Shown in pieces: positions 9,201-17,928 of a DNA stretch of 64,000 nt (its first letter is position 1; each line of letters begins with the position of its first letter). This DNA is from UBA2821 sp902763335 (GTDB lineage Bacteria; Bacillota; Clostridia; Lachnospirales; Lachnospiraceae): NCBI GenBank assembly GCA_052066835.1, contig JBQHRJ010000002.1, one strand, 5' to 3'. Under the pieces are notes generated by a model. It saw only the letters and a list, made by a program, of their open reading frames with translations. It searched no databases and was not told the DNA's origin. The position numbers and the translations under genes are program-made.

Positions 9201-10792
9201 GCATCTATAGGCGGATTCGTAACCTGTGCAAAAAGCTGTTTGAAATAATCAAATAATGGTTCGGCACAGTTTGACAATACAGAAACCGGCTTGTCTGAAC
9301 CCATGGCTGCAATAGGCTCTGAACCATTCTTTGCCATAGGAAGAATAGATGTCATTACATCCTCATATGTGTAACCAAATGATTTCTGAATCTTCTTTCT
9401 CTCATCTTCTGAATACTCTTCAACTCTCTTATTAGGAATCTTTAAATCTTTAAGTTCTACAAGATTGCTGTCAAGCCATTCACCATATGGTCTCTTAGCT
9501 GCATATTTCTCTTTAAGTTCATCATCATCAATAAGTCTTCCCTGAACAGTATCAACTAAAAGCATCTTTCCCGGTCTCAAACGTTCTTTTGAAACAATCT
9601 TTGCAGGATCAACGTTAAGAACACCGACTTCTGATGAAAGAACAAGATTGTCATCATCTGTTATATAATAACGGGATGGTCTGAGTCCATTTCTGTCAAG
9701 AACTGCTCCCATGATATCTCCATCTGTAAACAGGATAGACGCAGGTCCGTCCCACGGCTCCATCATAGTAGCATAGTACTGATAAAAGTCTCTCTTTGCC
9801 TGACTGATAGTAGGATTATTGTCCCAAGGTTCAGGTATGGTAATCATTACTGCCAAAGGAAGTTCCATTCCACTCATAACTAGAAATTCAAGTGTATTAT
9901 CAAGCATTGCCGAATCAGAACCTTCAGAATTAACTACAGGCATAACTTTGTGCATCTGGCCTTTAAGATACTCAGATTCCATCGTCTCCTCACGGGCAAG
10001 CATATTATCAGCATTTCCACGAATCGTATTAATCTCTCCGTTATGCACTATCATTCTGTAAGGATGTGCTCTCATCCAGCTTGGCTGTGTATTTGTACTG
10101 AATCTTGAGTGAACAAGTGCTATTGCTGACTCATAATCTGCACTCTGCAAATCGTCAAAGAACAATCTGAGCTGTCCTACAAGGAACATACCTTTATATA
10201 CGATAGTTCTGCTTGAAAGTGAAAGAACATAAGTTGTATCATTACTCTGTTCAAACACACGTCTTACAACGTAAAGTTTTCTGTCAAAATCAAGACCTTT
10301 ATTAACATTTTCCGGTCTCTTTACAAATGCCTGCATAATACATGGCATACATTCAACAGCTTTGCTTCCAAGTACCTTAGGATTTGTCGGAACCTCTCTC
10401 CATCCGAGGAATTCCATTCCCTCTTTTTCCACGATTATCTCAAACATCTTTTTAGATTCGTTACGTTTGAATTCATCCTGTGGAAAGAAGAACATTCCTA
10501 CTCCGTAATCTCTCTCTGAGCCAATTAAAAAGCCGAGCGGTTTGACTGCTTTCTGGAAAAATTTATGAGAAATCTGTAACATGATTCCTACTCCATCACC
10601 AGTCTTACCCTCGGCGTCTTTGCCTGCTCTATGTTCCAAGTTTTCAACAATCTTAAGTGCATCCTCTACTGTCGCATGGGATTTCTTTCCCTTAATGTTT
10701 ACTACAGCACCGATACCACAGTTATCGTGTTCAAATGAAGGATTGTATAATCCTTTATTCTTTGCACTTTTACAAAATTCTCTCTGATTCAT
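6233..10792 (-). CDS. gltB: Glutamate synthase large subunit
   Basis: 1519 residues, full length. A 24-residue propeptide precedes the catalytic Cys25 (DNCGIGAVV), which is exposed by self-cleavage and starts the Ntn glutaminase domain (to about 430). Next come the central domain, the FMN-binding synthase barrel (GAMSYGSISQEAHE, about 880) with [3Fe-4S] ligands CVMMRVCNLDTCPVG (about 1150), and the C-terminal GXGXG beta-helix. The glutaminase domain releases ammonia, which is channelled to the FMN site to aminate 2-oxoglutarate. First gene of the gltB-gltD operon, with a sigma-A promoter about 70 bp upstream of the start. Confidence 0.97.
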   Translation of the reverse strand: MNQREFCKSAKNKGLYNPSFEHDNCGIGAVVNIKGKKSHATVEDALKIVENLEHRAGKDAEGKTGDGVGIMLQISHKFFQKAVKPLGFLIGSERDYGVGMFFFPQDEFKRNESKKMFEIIVEKEGMEFLGWREVPTNPKVLGSKAVECMPCIMQAFVKRPENVNKGLDFDRKLYVVRRVFEQSNDTTYVLSLSSRTIVYKGMFLVGQLRLFFDDLQSADYESAIALVHSRFSTNTQPSWMRAHPYRMIVHNGEINTIRGNADNMLAREETMESEYLKGQMHKVMPVVNSEGSDSAMLDNTLEFLVMSGMELPLAVMITIPEPWDNNPTISQAKRDFYQYYATMMEPWDGPASILFTDGDIMGAVLDRNGLRPSRYYITDDDNLVLSSEVGVLNVDPAKIVSKERLRPGKMLLVDTVQGRLIDDDELKEKYAAKRPYGEWLDSNLVELKDLKIPNKRVEEYSEDERKKIQKSFGYTYEDVMTSILPMAKNGSEPIAAMGSDKPVSVLSNCAEPLFDYFKQLFAQVTNPPIDAIREEIVTSTTVYIGKDGNILEECPENCQVLKVHNPILTNTDILKIKNMNVPGFKVVVIPTTYYKNTSLQKAIDHLFLEADRAHKDGANILILSDRGVDENHVAIPSLLAVSALHQHLVVTKKRTSLALVLESGEPREVHHFATLLGYGACAINPYLAQETIKELIDNRMLDKDYYAAVEDYNKAIISGIVKIASKMGISTIQSYQGSQIFEAIGISSEVIDKYFTNTVSRIEGITLKDIEDRVNELHSKAFDSLGLGVDDTLESKGSHKFRSGKEEHLYNPQTIHMLQVATRTGNYDIFKQYTHLIDEEMDAVHLRGLIDFKYADKPIPIDEVESVDSIVKRFKTGAMSYGSISQEAHETMAIAMNMLHGKSNSGEGGESDERLEPSKDGLNRCSAIKQVASGRFGVTSKYLMSAQEIQIKMAQGAKPGEGGHLPGKKVYPWIAKTRHSTPGVSLISPPPHHDIYSIEDLAQLIYDCKNANRKARISVKLVSEAGVGTVAAGVAKAGAQVILVSGYDGGTGAAPRNSIHNAGLPWELGLAEVQQTLIMNGLRNKVIIETDGKLMSGRDVAIAAMLGAEEYGFATAPLVTMGCVMMRVCNLDTCPVGVATQNPELRKKFKGKPEYVVNFMKFIAQELREYMAKLGIRTVDELVGRTDLLVAKKGVTSGKASEVDLSKILNSDFANAEKIEYNNKNVYDFQLEKTLDERVLLKKLGPALEKKQKRSIEVDVTNTDRSFGTIFGSEITAKYGESLEEDTFTVKCTGAGGQSFGAFIPKGLTLELVGDSNDYFGKGLSGGKLIVYPPKGISYKAEENIIIGNVALYGATSGKAYINGVAGERFCVRNSGATAVVEGVGDHGCEYMTGGRAVILGPTGKNFAAGMSGGIAYVLDENRDLYMKLNKSMVSSTEITSKYDVMELKQIITDHVAYTNSAKGKEILENFGEYLPKFKKVIPHDYNKMMMAIVQMEEKGLSSEQAQIEAFYAMTGEKN

Positions 10793-10862
10793 TGTGCATT
10801 TATCCTTCCTTTTTTATTAGGTAACCGCTCTTTGCTTACACAGTTACGTTTGTTATGTGAAT

Positions 10863-10891
10863 ACTATACTATATAATTTCTCATTTGTAAA
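10863..10891 (-). promoter_or_regulatory. Sigma-A-type promoter of gltBD
   Basis: On the minus strand TTTACA, a 17-bp spacer, then TATAGT, about 70 bp before the gltB start. The rest of the gltB-rpoD interval (10892-11025) shows no gene or recognisable riboswitch. Confidence 0.65.
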
Positions 10892-11025
10892 GTACTACTT
10901 TTTATTAAATTGTCTGATAGTTTTCATTTAGTAATTAATTCATTTATTTGTCTGACTATTTATTCATTCTGTTGATATTGTTTTATGTTATGTCTGCAAT
11001 ATAGCATCCTCCCCGTCGAACATAC

Positions 11026-11078
11026 AAAAAACAGCAGCTATCATGATCGGTAAAATTCTTCACAATAACTGCTGTTTT
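11026..11078 (-). terminator. Terminator of rpoD
   Basis: Arms AAAACAGCAG and CTGCTGTTTT enclose a long loop; on the minus strand the hairpin ends in a T run. It lies about 60 bp after the rpoD stop. Confidence 0.8.
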
Positions 11079-11136
11079 GATATTTATTAAATTTTATTAT
11101 AACTGCTCAAATCAAATTTCCTGAATGTTTTGCATC

Positions 11137-12270
11137 TTACATAAGGAAATCCTTGATTTTTTTACTTCTGACAGGATTACGCAGTTTTCTTAACGCTTTC
11201 GCTTCTATCTGTCTGATTCTCTCTCTGGTAACGTTGAATTCCTTACCTACTTCTTCAAGGGTTCTCGGATGTCCATCCTCCAGACCAAATCGTAAAACGA
11301 TAACCTGTCTCTCTCTGTCTTTCAAATCCTGTAACAATAAATCTATATGCTCTCTCAACATTACAGACTCCACATTTGCCTCTGGAGTCACAGTATTATT
11401 ATCAGCCACGAAATCGCCAAGATTTGAATCATCCTCTTCACCTATAGGTGTCTCCAATGATGCCGGTTCTCTGGCAATCTGCATAATCTCCAAAACTTTG
11501 CTCTCAGACATGCCAAGTGCCTCTGCAAGCTCTGCTGATGATGGCTCATATCCAAGCTCAAGTGTAAGTTTTCTCTGCATCTTAGACATTCTGTTTATAG
11601 TCTCAACCATATGAACAGGAACTCTGATGGTTCTTGCCTGATCTGCCAATGCTCTTGTTACAGACTGTCTGATCCACCATGTGGCATAGGTACTGAGCTT
11701 GTAACCTTTCTCATAGTTAAACTTCTCAACACCCTTTATAAGCCCCAGATTACCTTCCTGAACAAGATCCAGAAAGCTCATGCCTCTTCCTGTATACCTC
11801 TTTGCTATACTTACCACAAGACGCAAATTTGCCTCTATAAGCCTGTCCTTTGCAACCTCATCGCCTTCAGCCTTACGTTTTGCAAGTCTCAGTTCTTCCT
11901 CTGCTGTAAGAAGCGGAACTGTACCAATCTCTTTCAGATACATTCTGACAGGATCTTCAGTACCTATTCCTTCAAGAAGATTAATGGCATCTATATCTAC
12001 CTTTTCATCCTCTTCTTCCTCCAATTCTTCATCGGTCGGCTGCAAATCATCATCATCAAAGTTGAGTGCCAGTGGTATCTGGTCCTCACTTATCTGAAGA
12101 ACATCAATCTTATTCTCCTCAAGATACTGATATACCATATCCATCTGATCAGCATTTAAATCCATACCCTGAAAATAGTCATTTATTTCCTTTATTGATA
12201 AAACATCTTTCTTATTTCTGCCTAATTCTACTAATTCCTTTAATTTCTTTGTAAACTCAGCTGCGTCCAC
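11137..12270 (-). CDS. rpoD: Primary sigma factor RpoD (sigma-A)
   Basis: 377 residues. Region 1.1-like N-terminus (about 5-65), then an acidic stretch, region 1.2 (DPVRMYLKEIG), region 2 with the promoter-melting motif (YATWWIRQSVTRALADQARTI), region 3 and region 4 (TLEEVGKEFNVTRERIRQIE) that reads the -35 box. It directs RNA polymerase to housekeeping promoters; the TTGACA/TATAAT promoters in this window fit it. The start is GTG at 12270, preceded by AAAGGA nine bases away. In many Firmicutes dnaG stands directly upstream; here there is none, and rpoD has its own promoter. Confidence 0.97.
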   Translation of the reverse strand: MDAAEFTKKLKELVELGRNKKDVLSIKEINDYFQGMDLNADQMDMVYQYLEENKIDVLQISEDQIPLALNFDDDDLQPTDEELEEEEDEKVDIDAINLLEGIGTEDPVRMYLKEIGTVPLLTAEEELRLAKRKAEGDEVAKDRLIEANLRLVVSIAKRYTGRGMSFLDLVQEGNLGLIKGVEKFNYEKGYKLSTYATWWIRQSVTRALADQARTIRVPVHMVETINRMSKMQRKLTLELGYEPSSAELAEALGMSESKVLEIMQIAREPASLETPIGEEDDSNLGDFVADNNTVTPEANVESVMLREHIDLLLQDLKDRERQVIVLRFGLEDGHPRTLEEVGKEFNVTRERIRQIEAKALRKLRNPVRSKKIKDFLM

Positions 12271-12323
12271 TAATATCGGTCCTTTCTAGAATCATACTCT
12301 AATTATATCTACCTCGGAGCAAC

Positions 12324-12352
12324 ATTATACACAAAAAAAACTCTGCTGTAAA
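12324..12352 (-). promoter_or_regulatory. Promoter of rpoD
   Basis: On the minus strand TTTACA, a 17-bp spacer and a perfect TATAAT, ending about 53 bp before the GTG start. Confidence 0.75.
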
Positions 12353-12419
12353 TAAGATACACGAATTTTTTTTATTTTTGTATAAAAGTATAATATTTTG
12401 TCGAACATCCATGCCTAAA

Positions 12420-13334
12420 TTAGTTACAATTTAGAGCTTTTACCTTGTCCAATCCCGTCATTATTTCCAATGCATGATGATAATTGCGTATAATCACTTT
12501 CTTTGGTGCCCCGCCATACTCTCCATCAAGTACCCACGGTATATTTTCCTCTGTTTCAATCTCTACTCTGGACGTTTTATATGTCTCAACATTATCACAC
12601 TTTACATCCATTCCTATCAGTTTTCCCAATATAAGCTGAAGCTCTATGGGATTCTTAGGCGGACGTATAAGTGTCATTTCAAATAAACCGTCATCAAGTA
12701 CTATATTTTTTCCTGTCATTCCCTTAAATCCACCAACTGACACAGAATTAGTAACCATGCCATACATATAATCTCCCTCTATAGTTTTATCTTCAAGCTC
12801 TGCTTTTATTCTATACTTTCGCAATGAAGTTAATTTTTTTACGGCTTCTATTATATATGCCGGATGGCCTAATGTATTCTTCATCTCCTGCGGTGTCATA
12901 TATGAGACATCAGTAAATGCTCCAAATGCCGCAATATACACAAATTTTTTCTTATTAAATCCGCCTATGTCTACATTTAACGGTGTTCCATTAAGCACAA
13001 TATCCGCTGATTCATTCATGTTTTTAGGCAGTGAAATACTTGTTGCAAAATCGTTTGTAGAACCTGATGGTATATATCCTATTCTTATCTTTTCATCTAA
13101 CTCCATCATTCCTGAGACCACTTCATTTAATGTACCATCTCCGCCACTGCACACAACCATATCAAAATCTTCTGCCCATCTGACAACTTTTTCCTTCGCA
13201 TCCATTTTATTCTGTGTTGGATATAATTCCACCCTGTAACCGGCCTTTACAAATTTATCAACTATTCCTGACAGATAATCCTTTATCATTCCTTTTCCGG
13301 ACCGTGGATTATATATAAATAACAATTTCTTCAT
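12420..13334 (-). CDS. Diacylglycerol/lipid kinase family protein
   Basis: 304 residues from ATG at 13334. An in-frame GTG nine bases earlier touches the AGGAT ribosome site and is unlikely to be the start. The N-terminal YNPRSGKG and CSGGDGTLNEVVSGM (GGDGT nucleotide-binding motif, about 60) define the DagK/YegS/BmrU lipid kinase fold; the C-terminal beta sandwich carries DDGLFEMTLIRP. The family phosphorylates diacylglycerol or related lipids with ATP at the membrane, recycling diacylglycerol left by cell-envelope synthesis. The exact substrate cannot be told from sequence. Separated from rpoD by about 150 bp that hold the rpoD promoter. Confidence 0.88.
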   Translation of the reverse strand: MKKLLFIYNPRSGKGMIKDYLSGIVDKFVKAGYRVELYPTQNKMDAKEKVVRWAEDFDMVVCSGGDGTLNEVVSGMMELDEKIRIGYIPSGSTNDFATSISLPKNMNESADIVLNGTPLNVDIGGFNKKKFVYIAAFGAFTDVSYMTPQEMKNTLGHPAYIIEAVKKLTSLRKYRIKAELEDKTIEGDYMYGMVTNSVSVGGFKGMTGKNIVLDDGLFEMTLIRPPKNPIELQLILGKLIGMDVKCDNVETYKTSRVEIETEENIPWVLDGEYGGAPKKVIIRNYHHALEIMTGLDKVKALNCN

Positions 13335-13377
13335 AAAGTTCACATCCTGACAATATATAATAATGCTTCTACTTATG

Positions 13378-13409
13378 CAAAAAAGGAACCGGTATTTAAC
13401 ACCGGTTCC
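13378..13409 (-). terminator. Terminator of the first starch-array gene
   Basis: Perfect 9-bp stem GGAACCGGT/ACCGGTTCC followed on the minus strand by six T. Confidence 0.9.
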
Positions 13410-13432
13410 ATGAAAACATTCACCTTAAAGGC

Positions 13433-14338
13433 TTATTTTTTCTTCTTTCCTAATACGATAGCAACTGCTGCAATTACAACAACTACTACGATTACTACTA
13501 CTACGATTACACCTGTGTTAGATGATGAATCATCTTTGCTGTCATCAGCCTTTGAAGCTGCTGTTGTATCTTCTTTAGCGTCTGTAGCCTTCTCTGTGAT
13601 TGTCTCACTCTGATCCTCACCTGTAACAGACTCATCTTCGCCATTATCTGCTGTTGCTGTCATTGTAACACCAACTTTTTCAGCTAAATCAGCATTTAAC
13701 TTAGCAACATCCTGACAATCTCTGTCTTTGTTTGTATCACCTGTTGTAGCATTTGGTTCTGCGTTCTCGATAGCATCTTTTGTAGCCTCTGTGAACTCAT
13801 ATGGATCTTCGTCTTTAGATTTCCATCTTACTAAGTAATTGATAGAATTCTTGTCAGCGTCTGCAACTACTACAGCACCTGTTGTAGAATCTACGTATAC
13901 TGTAACTTCACCTGTTGTCTCAGCAGGGAGTTTGAACTGTGTCTGGTTATCTCCCCATGCGATTGATGGGTTACCTAAACAACACTGATATGTCCATGCA
14001 AAATCATCTGCATCTTTTAAAATCTTGAACTCGTATCCTACTGGAATCTCAAGTCCGTCATATTTTGTATCTCCTTCACCTGTATCAGCTGTAGCTACGT
14101 TGAATGTAACTGAATATACATTCTCTACATCTGTCTCTGTCATAAGGCCCATTTCACCTGGTGCACCAGGATTTGTATCGTCCGTCTGAGCTGCCTCTAA
14201 CCAAGACTCACCTACTAAACCTTCTGCTCCAACTACTTTGTAAGTTGATCCGTCGCCTGCATATGCTAAACATCCCATTGCAATTGTCATTGCTGCTGTA
14301 GCTGCACATACTACAACTTTTTTAATCATTTTTCTCAT
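13433..14338 (-). CDS. Secreted, membrane-anchored protein with one type A (X25-like) module
   Basis: 301 residues. Signal peptide (about 1-27, ending near AYAG). One beta-rich module (about 30-185) contains FKILKDADDFAW, a DNQTQF core and VTVYVDSTTGAVVVADAD, the same skeleton as the modules at 15491-16405 and 17980-20235. It resembles X25-type starch-binding domains (inference from pattern). After an acidic, Thr/Ser-rich linker comes SSNTG, a Val/Ile-only TM helix and KKKK, a membrane or sortase-like anchor with no LPxTG. Last member of the A-B-A-B-A array in transcription direction, with its own promoter and terminator. Likely role: holding starch at the surface; no catalytic motif is seen. 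Confidence 0.75.
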   Translation of the reverse strand: MRKMIKKVVVCAATAAMTIAMGCLAYAGDGSTYKVVGAEGLVGESWLEAAQTDDTNPGAPGEMGLMTETDVENVYSVTFNVATADTGEGDTKYDGLEIPVGYEFKILKDADDFAWTYQCCLGNPSIAWGDNQTQFKLPAETTGEVTVYVDSTTGAVVVADADKNSINYLVRWKSKDEDPYEFTEATKDAIENAEPNATTGDTNKDRDCQDVAKLNADLAEKVGVTMTATADNGEDESVTGEDQSETITEKATDAKEDTTAASKADDSKDDSSSNTGVIVVVVIVVVVVIAAVAIVLGKKKK

Positions 14339-14405
14339 CTCGAAAAACTTCTCCTTTCAATTATTAAATAAAATCTGCTGTAGATATTTCCTACAACACT
14401 AGTAT

Positions 14406-14434
14406 ATTGTATATCATATACCTGTTTTTTGCAA
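14406..14434 (-). promoter_or_regulatory. Promoter, starch-array type
   Basis: TTGCAA, 17 bp, TACAAT on the minus strand, preceded by an A-rich run ending in GGA. Same layout as the four other array promoters. Confidence 0.7.
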
Positions 14435-14469
14435 TCCTTTTTTTGCCATATCTTAACCCGGCAATAAGG

Positions 14470-14508
14470 TAAAAAAGGTCGCATATCAGCATGACATGCA
14501 ACCCTTTT
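14470..14508 (-). terminator. Terminator of the second starch-array gene
   Basis: Arms AAAGGGTTGCAT and ATGCGACCTTT followed by TTT on the minus strand; one bulge. Confidence 0.75.
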
Positions 14509-14520
14509 GTATGTAGTGAA

Positions 14521-15252
14521 TTATTCGTTAACTCTTCTTCTTGAAGCTACGAATACTGCTGCTGCTGCAATACCTGTGAATACGATTGCGTAAGCTGCGC
14601 TGTCACCTGTCTTTACAGATGTATTAGCTGTAGCTGTTGTAGCTGTTGTAGAACCAGCTGCTGCTGTTGTATCAGTTGTTGCTGAAGCTGTCTTTACATA
14701 GCTTGCAGGAGCTTCTGTTAAGAGCTTAGCTGCTGCTGCACCTGTATCACCTGAGAAATCACACCAGTAATCACCTGTTGCTGATGTAAACTGGTTCTTA
14801 GGGATAAGCTGGTTAGCTGTCTGCTGTTTAGCTGATGTGTCTTTTGTAAGACCTGAATTGTCAACATATGCCTGGTCTGACTCATCTCCGCCTGAAGCTG
14901 TATCAACCTTTGTATCTGCTACCATGTTATTGAAGATGGCAACTAATCCCTGTGAAGGATCCTGAACTGTAACTGTGATAGAATACCATCCATCATAGTC
15001 AGCCTCTTTTGTAAGTCTTGCACCCGGCCAGATTGCTCTACTCTTCTCTGTGTTGTATGCAGGGCACTTATCCTGTGGCATAATCTGTGTAGTAAATCCT
15101 ACACCTTCATAAATCCAACCACCAACATCGCTCCAGTTTGCTGCATTCTTAAAATGTAATGTAACATCCTGAGCAGCGAATGCAGATAATGACATAGCTG
15201 TTGTCATTGCTGCTGTTAATCCTACTGCAAATAACTTCTTTAAATTTCTCAT
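14521..15252 (-). CDS. Secreted, anchored protein with one type B (CBM26-like) module
   Basis: 243 residues. Signal peptide about 1-27 (cleaved near AFAAQD). The module (about 28-190) has VTLHFKNAANWSDVGGWIYE, IWPGARLTKEADYDGWYSIT and IFNNMVADTKVDTASGG. This follows the CBM26 starch-binding pattern, in which conserved aromatic residues and the W-P-G-x-x-M/L-T stretch form the maltose-binding face. After a Thr/Ala linker comes KTGDSA, a hydrophobic helix and RRR, a degenerate cell-wall sorting-like tail. The paralogue at 16573-17706 shares the whole module. Likely role: non-catalytic surface starch binding. Single-gene unit with its own promoter and terminator. Confidence 0.78.
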   Translation of the reverse strand: MRNLKKLFAVGLTAAMTTAMSLSAFAAQDVTLHFKNAANWSDVGGWIYEGVGFTTQIMPQDKCPAYNTEKSRAIWPGARLTKEADYDGWYSITVTVQDPSQGLVAIFNNMVADTKVDTASGGDESDQAYVDNSGLTKDTSAKQQTANQLIPKNQFTSATGDYWCDFSGDTGAAAAKLLTEAPASYVKTASATTDTTAAAGSTTATTATANTSVKTGDSAAYAIVFTGIAAAAVFVASRRRVNE

Positions 15253-15318
15253 TTTTTCTCACTTCTCCTTTTTATTTTTTTCATGAAGCAGACCACAATC
15301 CGACTTCATATTAATGTT

Positions 15319-15347
15319 ATTATAGCCTAAACTTTCCTATTTTGCAA
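15319..15347 (-). promoter_or_regulatory. Promoter, starch-array type
   Basis: CAAAAGTATTGCAA on the minus strand, 17 bp, TATAAT. Confidence 0.75.
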
Positions 15348-15427
15348 TACTTTTGTTTGAGCATTTTTCACAAAAAATACATATTTTTTTATGAATCTTA
15401 TACAGTTTTAATAGACATTTCATAACA

Positions 15428-15460
15428 AAAGGAGACAATAAATAAATTACTGTCTCCTTC
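15428..15460 (-). terminator. Terminator of the third starch-array gene
   Basis: Stem AAGGAGAC/GTCTCCTT with an A/T-rich loop, followed by TTTT on the minus strand. Confidence 0.8.
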
Positions 15461-15490
15461 TAAGTTGCTAATAATTATATGTATAAGTTA

Positions 15491-16405
15491 TTAAGCTTCT
15501 TTCTTCTTTGCTGCTACTGCAACTACTGCTGCAGCTGCGCATAATGTAACTACCATTGCTACTGGAGCTGCATCTCCTGTCTTTGTAGATGCGTTCTTAG
15601 CTGTTGTAGCTGTGTTAGCTGCTGTTGTAGCTGTGCTGGCTGCTGCTGTTGTAGCTGTGTTAGCTGCTGCTGTTGTCTCAGGTGTTGGTGCAGGTGTGCT
15701 TGAAAGCTTAGCTTCAAGTGCTGCATTAAGGCTTGCAAGATCAGGAATAGCTGTACATCCTGCTGCCTGTGCTTTAGCTGCCTTATCAGCTGCATAATCA
15801 CTCCATGAAGACTTAGACATATCTGCTACTGTCATCCATTTTAACTCATTATCATATCCAACGAAACTGATCATGTAATCAATTGAGTTACCGTCAGCAT
15901 CTTTGATAACTACTGCACCAGTTGTTGTATCCCAGTATACTGTTACTTCTGTCTCTTTGTCTACAGGAATTCTGAATCTTGACATGTTATCCTGATAAAG
16001 AGTTGTTCCGGCAATAAGTGAGTGATCCCATCCATCACCAAAAATCATGTTATCAACTGTACAAAGCTTGAATTCATTCTTTGTTCTTGATTCATCAGTA
16101 TCTTCAAAAGCAGGTACTGTGAATGTTCCAGAATATACTCCTGCATAATCTGTCTTTGTAAGCATATTATCAACTGCTAAAGGACCCCACTGAACTTTAG
16201 TGAATCCACCACCAATTGTATAATACACTTCGCCATCAGCTAATGACATAGGATCGATAGCTGCGTATGAAGTATGTGCTTCATCTGTTAATGTTTCCAT
16301 AACTGTTGGAAGTTCTGCCTTAGCTGTAGTAGCAGGTATAAGTGTTGCTGCTGCAACTGCAACTGCACATGCTAATGCAGAAACTGCTTTAATTGATTTT
16401 CTCAT
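15491..16405 (-). CDS. Secreted, anchored protein with one type A (X25-like) module
   Basis: 304 residues from ATG at 16405. The start is chosen because the spacing to the GGGATGG ribosome site matches the paralogue at 17980-20235; the longer ORF adds an unlikely lysine-rich head. Signal peptide, then one module (about 35-230) with VYYTIGGGFTKVQWGPLA, NEFKLCTVDNMIF, a DNMSRFRIP core and VTVYWDTTTGAVVIKDADG, ending in SFVGYDNELKWM. A Thr/Ala-rich linker of near-perfect TAA repeats follows, then KTGDAA, a hydrophobic helix and KKKEA. Function inferred as starch binding at the surface. Own promoter and terminator. Confidence 0.77.
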   Translation of the reverse strand: MRKSIKAVSALACAVAVAAATLIPATTAKAELPTVMETLTDEAHTSYAAIDPMSLADGEVYYTIGGGFTKVQWGPLAVDNMLTKTDYAGVYSGTFTVPAFEDTDESRTKNEFKLCTVDNMIFGDGWDHSLIAGTTLYQDNMSRFRIPVDKETEVTVYWDTTTGAVVIKDADGNSIDYMISFVGYDNELKWMTVADMSKSSWSDYAADKAAKAQAAGCTAIPDLASLNAALEAKLSSTPAPTPETTAAANTATTAAASTATTAANTATTAKNASTKTGDAAPVAMVVTLCAAAAVVAVAAKKKEA

Positions 16406-16479
16406 TGTAAAATCCATCCCTTTCTTCTTTTTGATTTTATTTTTCCTTATGTCAAAAATGACATGTCTACACACTATTA

Positions 16480-16508
16480 ATTATATTATATAAACCCTTT
16501 ATTTGCAA
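16480..16508 (-). promoter_or_regulatory. Promoter, starch-array type
   Basis: CAAAAGTGTTGCAA on the minus strand, 17 bp, TATAAT (second of two overlapping TATAAT copies). Confidence 0.7.
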
Positions 16509-16530
16509 CACTTTTGTAATAAAAACTTCA

Positions 16531-16560
16531 AAAAAACCGGGCAGTTTTTAACTACCCGGC
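16531..16560 (-). terminator. Terminator of the fourth starch-array gene
   Basis: Stem CCGGGTAGTT/AACTGCCCGG followed by seven T on the minus strand. Confidence 0.9.
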
Positions 16561-16572
16561 CGTAAATTTTTA

Positions 16573-17706
16573 TTATTTTGTAACTTTAATCTTCTTATAA
16601 CTCTTTGCAGATACCTCTGTCATAGCCTTAATACCTGATACATCTCTGTAAGCAGCTGCTTTATAATAGTATGTCTTACCCTTTTTAGCTGTCTTATCTG
16701 TGTATGTAGTCTTAGTTGTTGATCCGATTGGCTCATATCCGCTGCCCTGTTTTGTTGAACGGTAAATGATGTATCCTGAAGCTTTGCTTACTGCATTTAC
16801 TTTAACTGTAACTTTACCTTTAGTTGTGTTTGATACAGATTTAACTGTTGGTATATCTAATGGTACTGCATATACTTCATTTGATGATGCAATAGATTTG
16901 CTTCCCTTAACAGCCTTGATTGTAAACTTGTAAGCTTTTCCTGCTTTAAGTGCCTTTTTGTTGAATTTTGTTACTGTAACAGTTGATTTAGTTGTTGAAG
17001 CAACCTTAACATTTTTCTTAGTTACTGAGTCATAGCAGAAAATGTTATACTTCTGAGCACCCTTATATTTGTCCCAAGAAAGTTTAACTGCACTCTTGCC
17101 TGTTGCAACTGCTGTAGCGTTGTTTACAACTGTAGATGCTTTCTTCTTGTATGATGCAGGAGCTGTATCAGTCATTAATATAGCTGATCCATTAACGTCA
17201 CCATTGAAATCACACCAATATTCTGTTGCTGTAAATTTACCCTTCATGATACATGCATTAGGAGCCTGTATCTTCTTTGCTCCGTTTATGTTATCTTTCT
17301 TAAGTCCTGATGCATCAACAAATTCCTGATCTTCCGGATGTCCGCCTGAAGCTGTATCAACTTTTTCATCAGCTACAAGGTTGTTGAATATCATGATAGC
17401 ACCATTTGATGTATCCTCAAATGTAGCTGTGATAGTATACCATCCGTCATAATTTGCCTCTGCTGTCATCTTAGCGCCAGGCCAGATTGCATGGTCATAA
17501 ATTGTATCATATGCAGGTGTAAATTCCTTAGGTGTAACATTCTTTGTCCAACCTATACCTTCATATATCCATGCTCCACAATCTTCCCAGTTATTTGTGT
17601 TTTTAAAATGGAAAGTAACATCTGTAGCTGCCATTGCCATTACTGACATAGCCATTGTCATAGCTGCTGTAGCGCCGACTGCAACAATTTTTTTAAGATT
17701 TCTCAT
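16573..17706 (-). CDS. Secreted protein: type B (CBM26-like) module plus two FN3 domains
   Basis: 377 residues. Signal peptide (about 1-27), a CBM26-like module (about 28-190) with VTFHFKNTNNWEDCGAWIYE, IWPGAKMTAEANYDGWYTIT and IFNNLVADEKVDTASGG. Two fibronectin type III-like domains follow (about 195-280 and 285-377; YIIYRSTKQGSGY and TYYYKAAAYR are typical). Unlike its paralogue at 14521 there is no membrane helix; the C-terminus is strongly basic, which may hold it to the wall electrostatically (inference). Likely a starch-binding surface or released protein. Promoter -35 is TTGAAA instead of TTGCAA. Confidence 0.77.
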   Translation of the reverse strand: MRNLKKIVAVGATAAMTMAMSVMAMAATDVTFHFKNTNNWEDCGAWIYEGIGWTKNVTPKEFTPAYDTIYDHAIWPGAKMTAEANYDGWYTITATFEDTSNGAIMIFNNLVADEKVDTASGGHPEDQEFVDASGLKKDNINGAKKIQAPNACIMKGKFTATEYWCDFNGDVNGSAILMTDTAPASYKKKASTVVNNATAVATGKSAVKLSWDKYKGAQKYNIFCYDSVTKKNVKVASTTKSTVTVTKFNKKALKAGKAYKFTIKAVKGSKSIASSNEVYAVPLDIPTVKSVSNTTKGKVTVKVNAVSKASGYIIYRSTKQGSGYEPIGSTTKTTYTDKTAKKGKTYYYKAAAYRDVSGIKAMTEVSAKSYKKIKVTK

Positions 17707-17757
17707 AATTCTATCTCCTTCTTTCTCTTTTTTACACTGACCACTTCAGTTAGGATT

Positions 17758-17786
17758 ATTATATATCATTCTGCCCTTTTTTTCAA
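17758..17786 (-). promoter_or_regulatory. Promoter, starch-array type
   Basis: CAAAAGCTATTGAAA on the minus strand, 17 bp, TATAAT. Confidence 0.7.
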
Positions 17787-17928
17787 TAGCTTTTGCCTAT
17801 TTTATTATGTATTTTTACCAACTTCAACACAAGTTACCACTCTTGTATTCGTCATATTAGCACAATCCATCCCCTGGCGAAGACCATTTTATGCAGACAT
17901 AATGTTGCATGTCACCATTGTATAACGA

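Noticed and set aside
15559..15801. Gln/Leu-rich and Ala/Val-rich alternative frames in the linker of the 15491-16405 protein
   Set aside because: Products of the GCTGTT-type triplet repeats that encode the Thr/Ala linker in the true frame; signal peptide and modules are in the other frame.
13433..16405. Classical LPxTG sortase signals in the anchored starch proteins
   Set aside because: The tails have KTGD or NTG followed by a helix and basic residues but no LPxT; they are sorting-like at most, so a sortase substrate call is not made.
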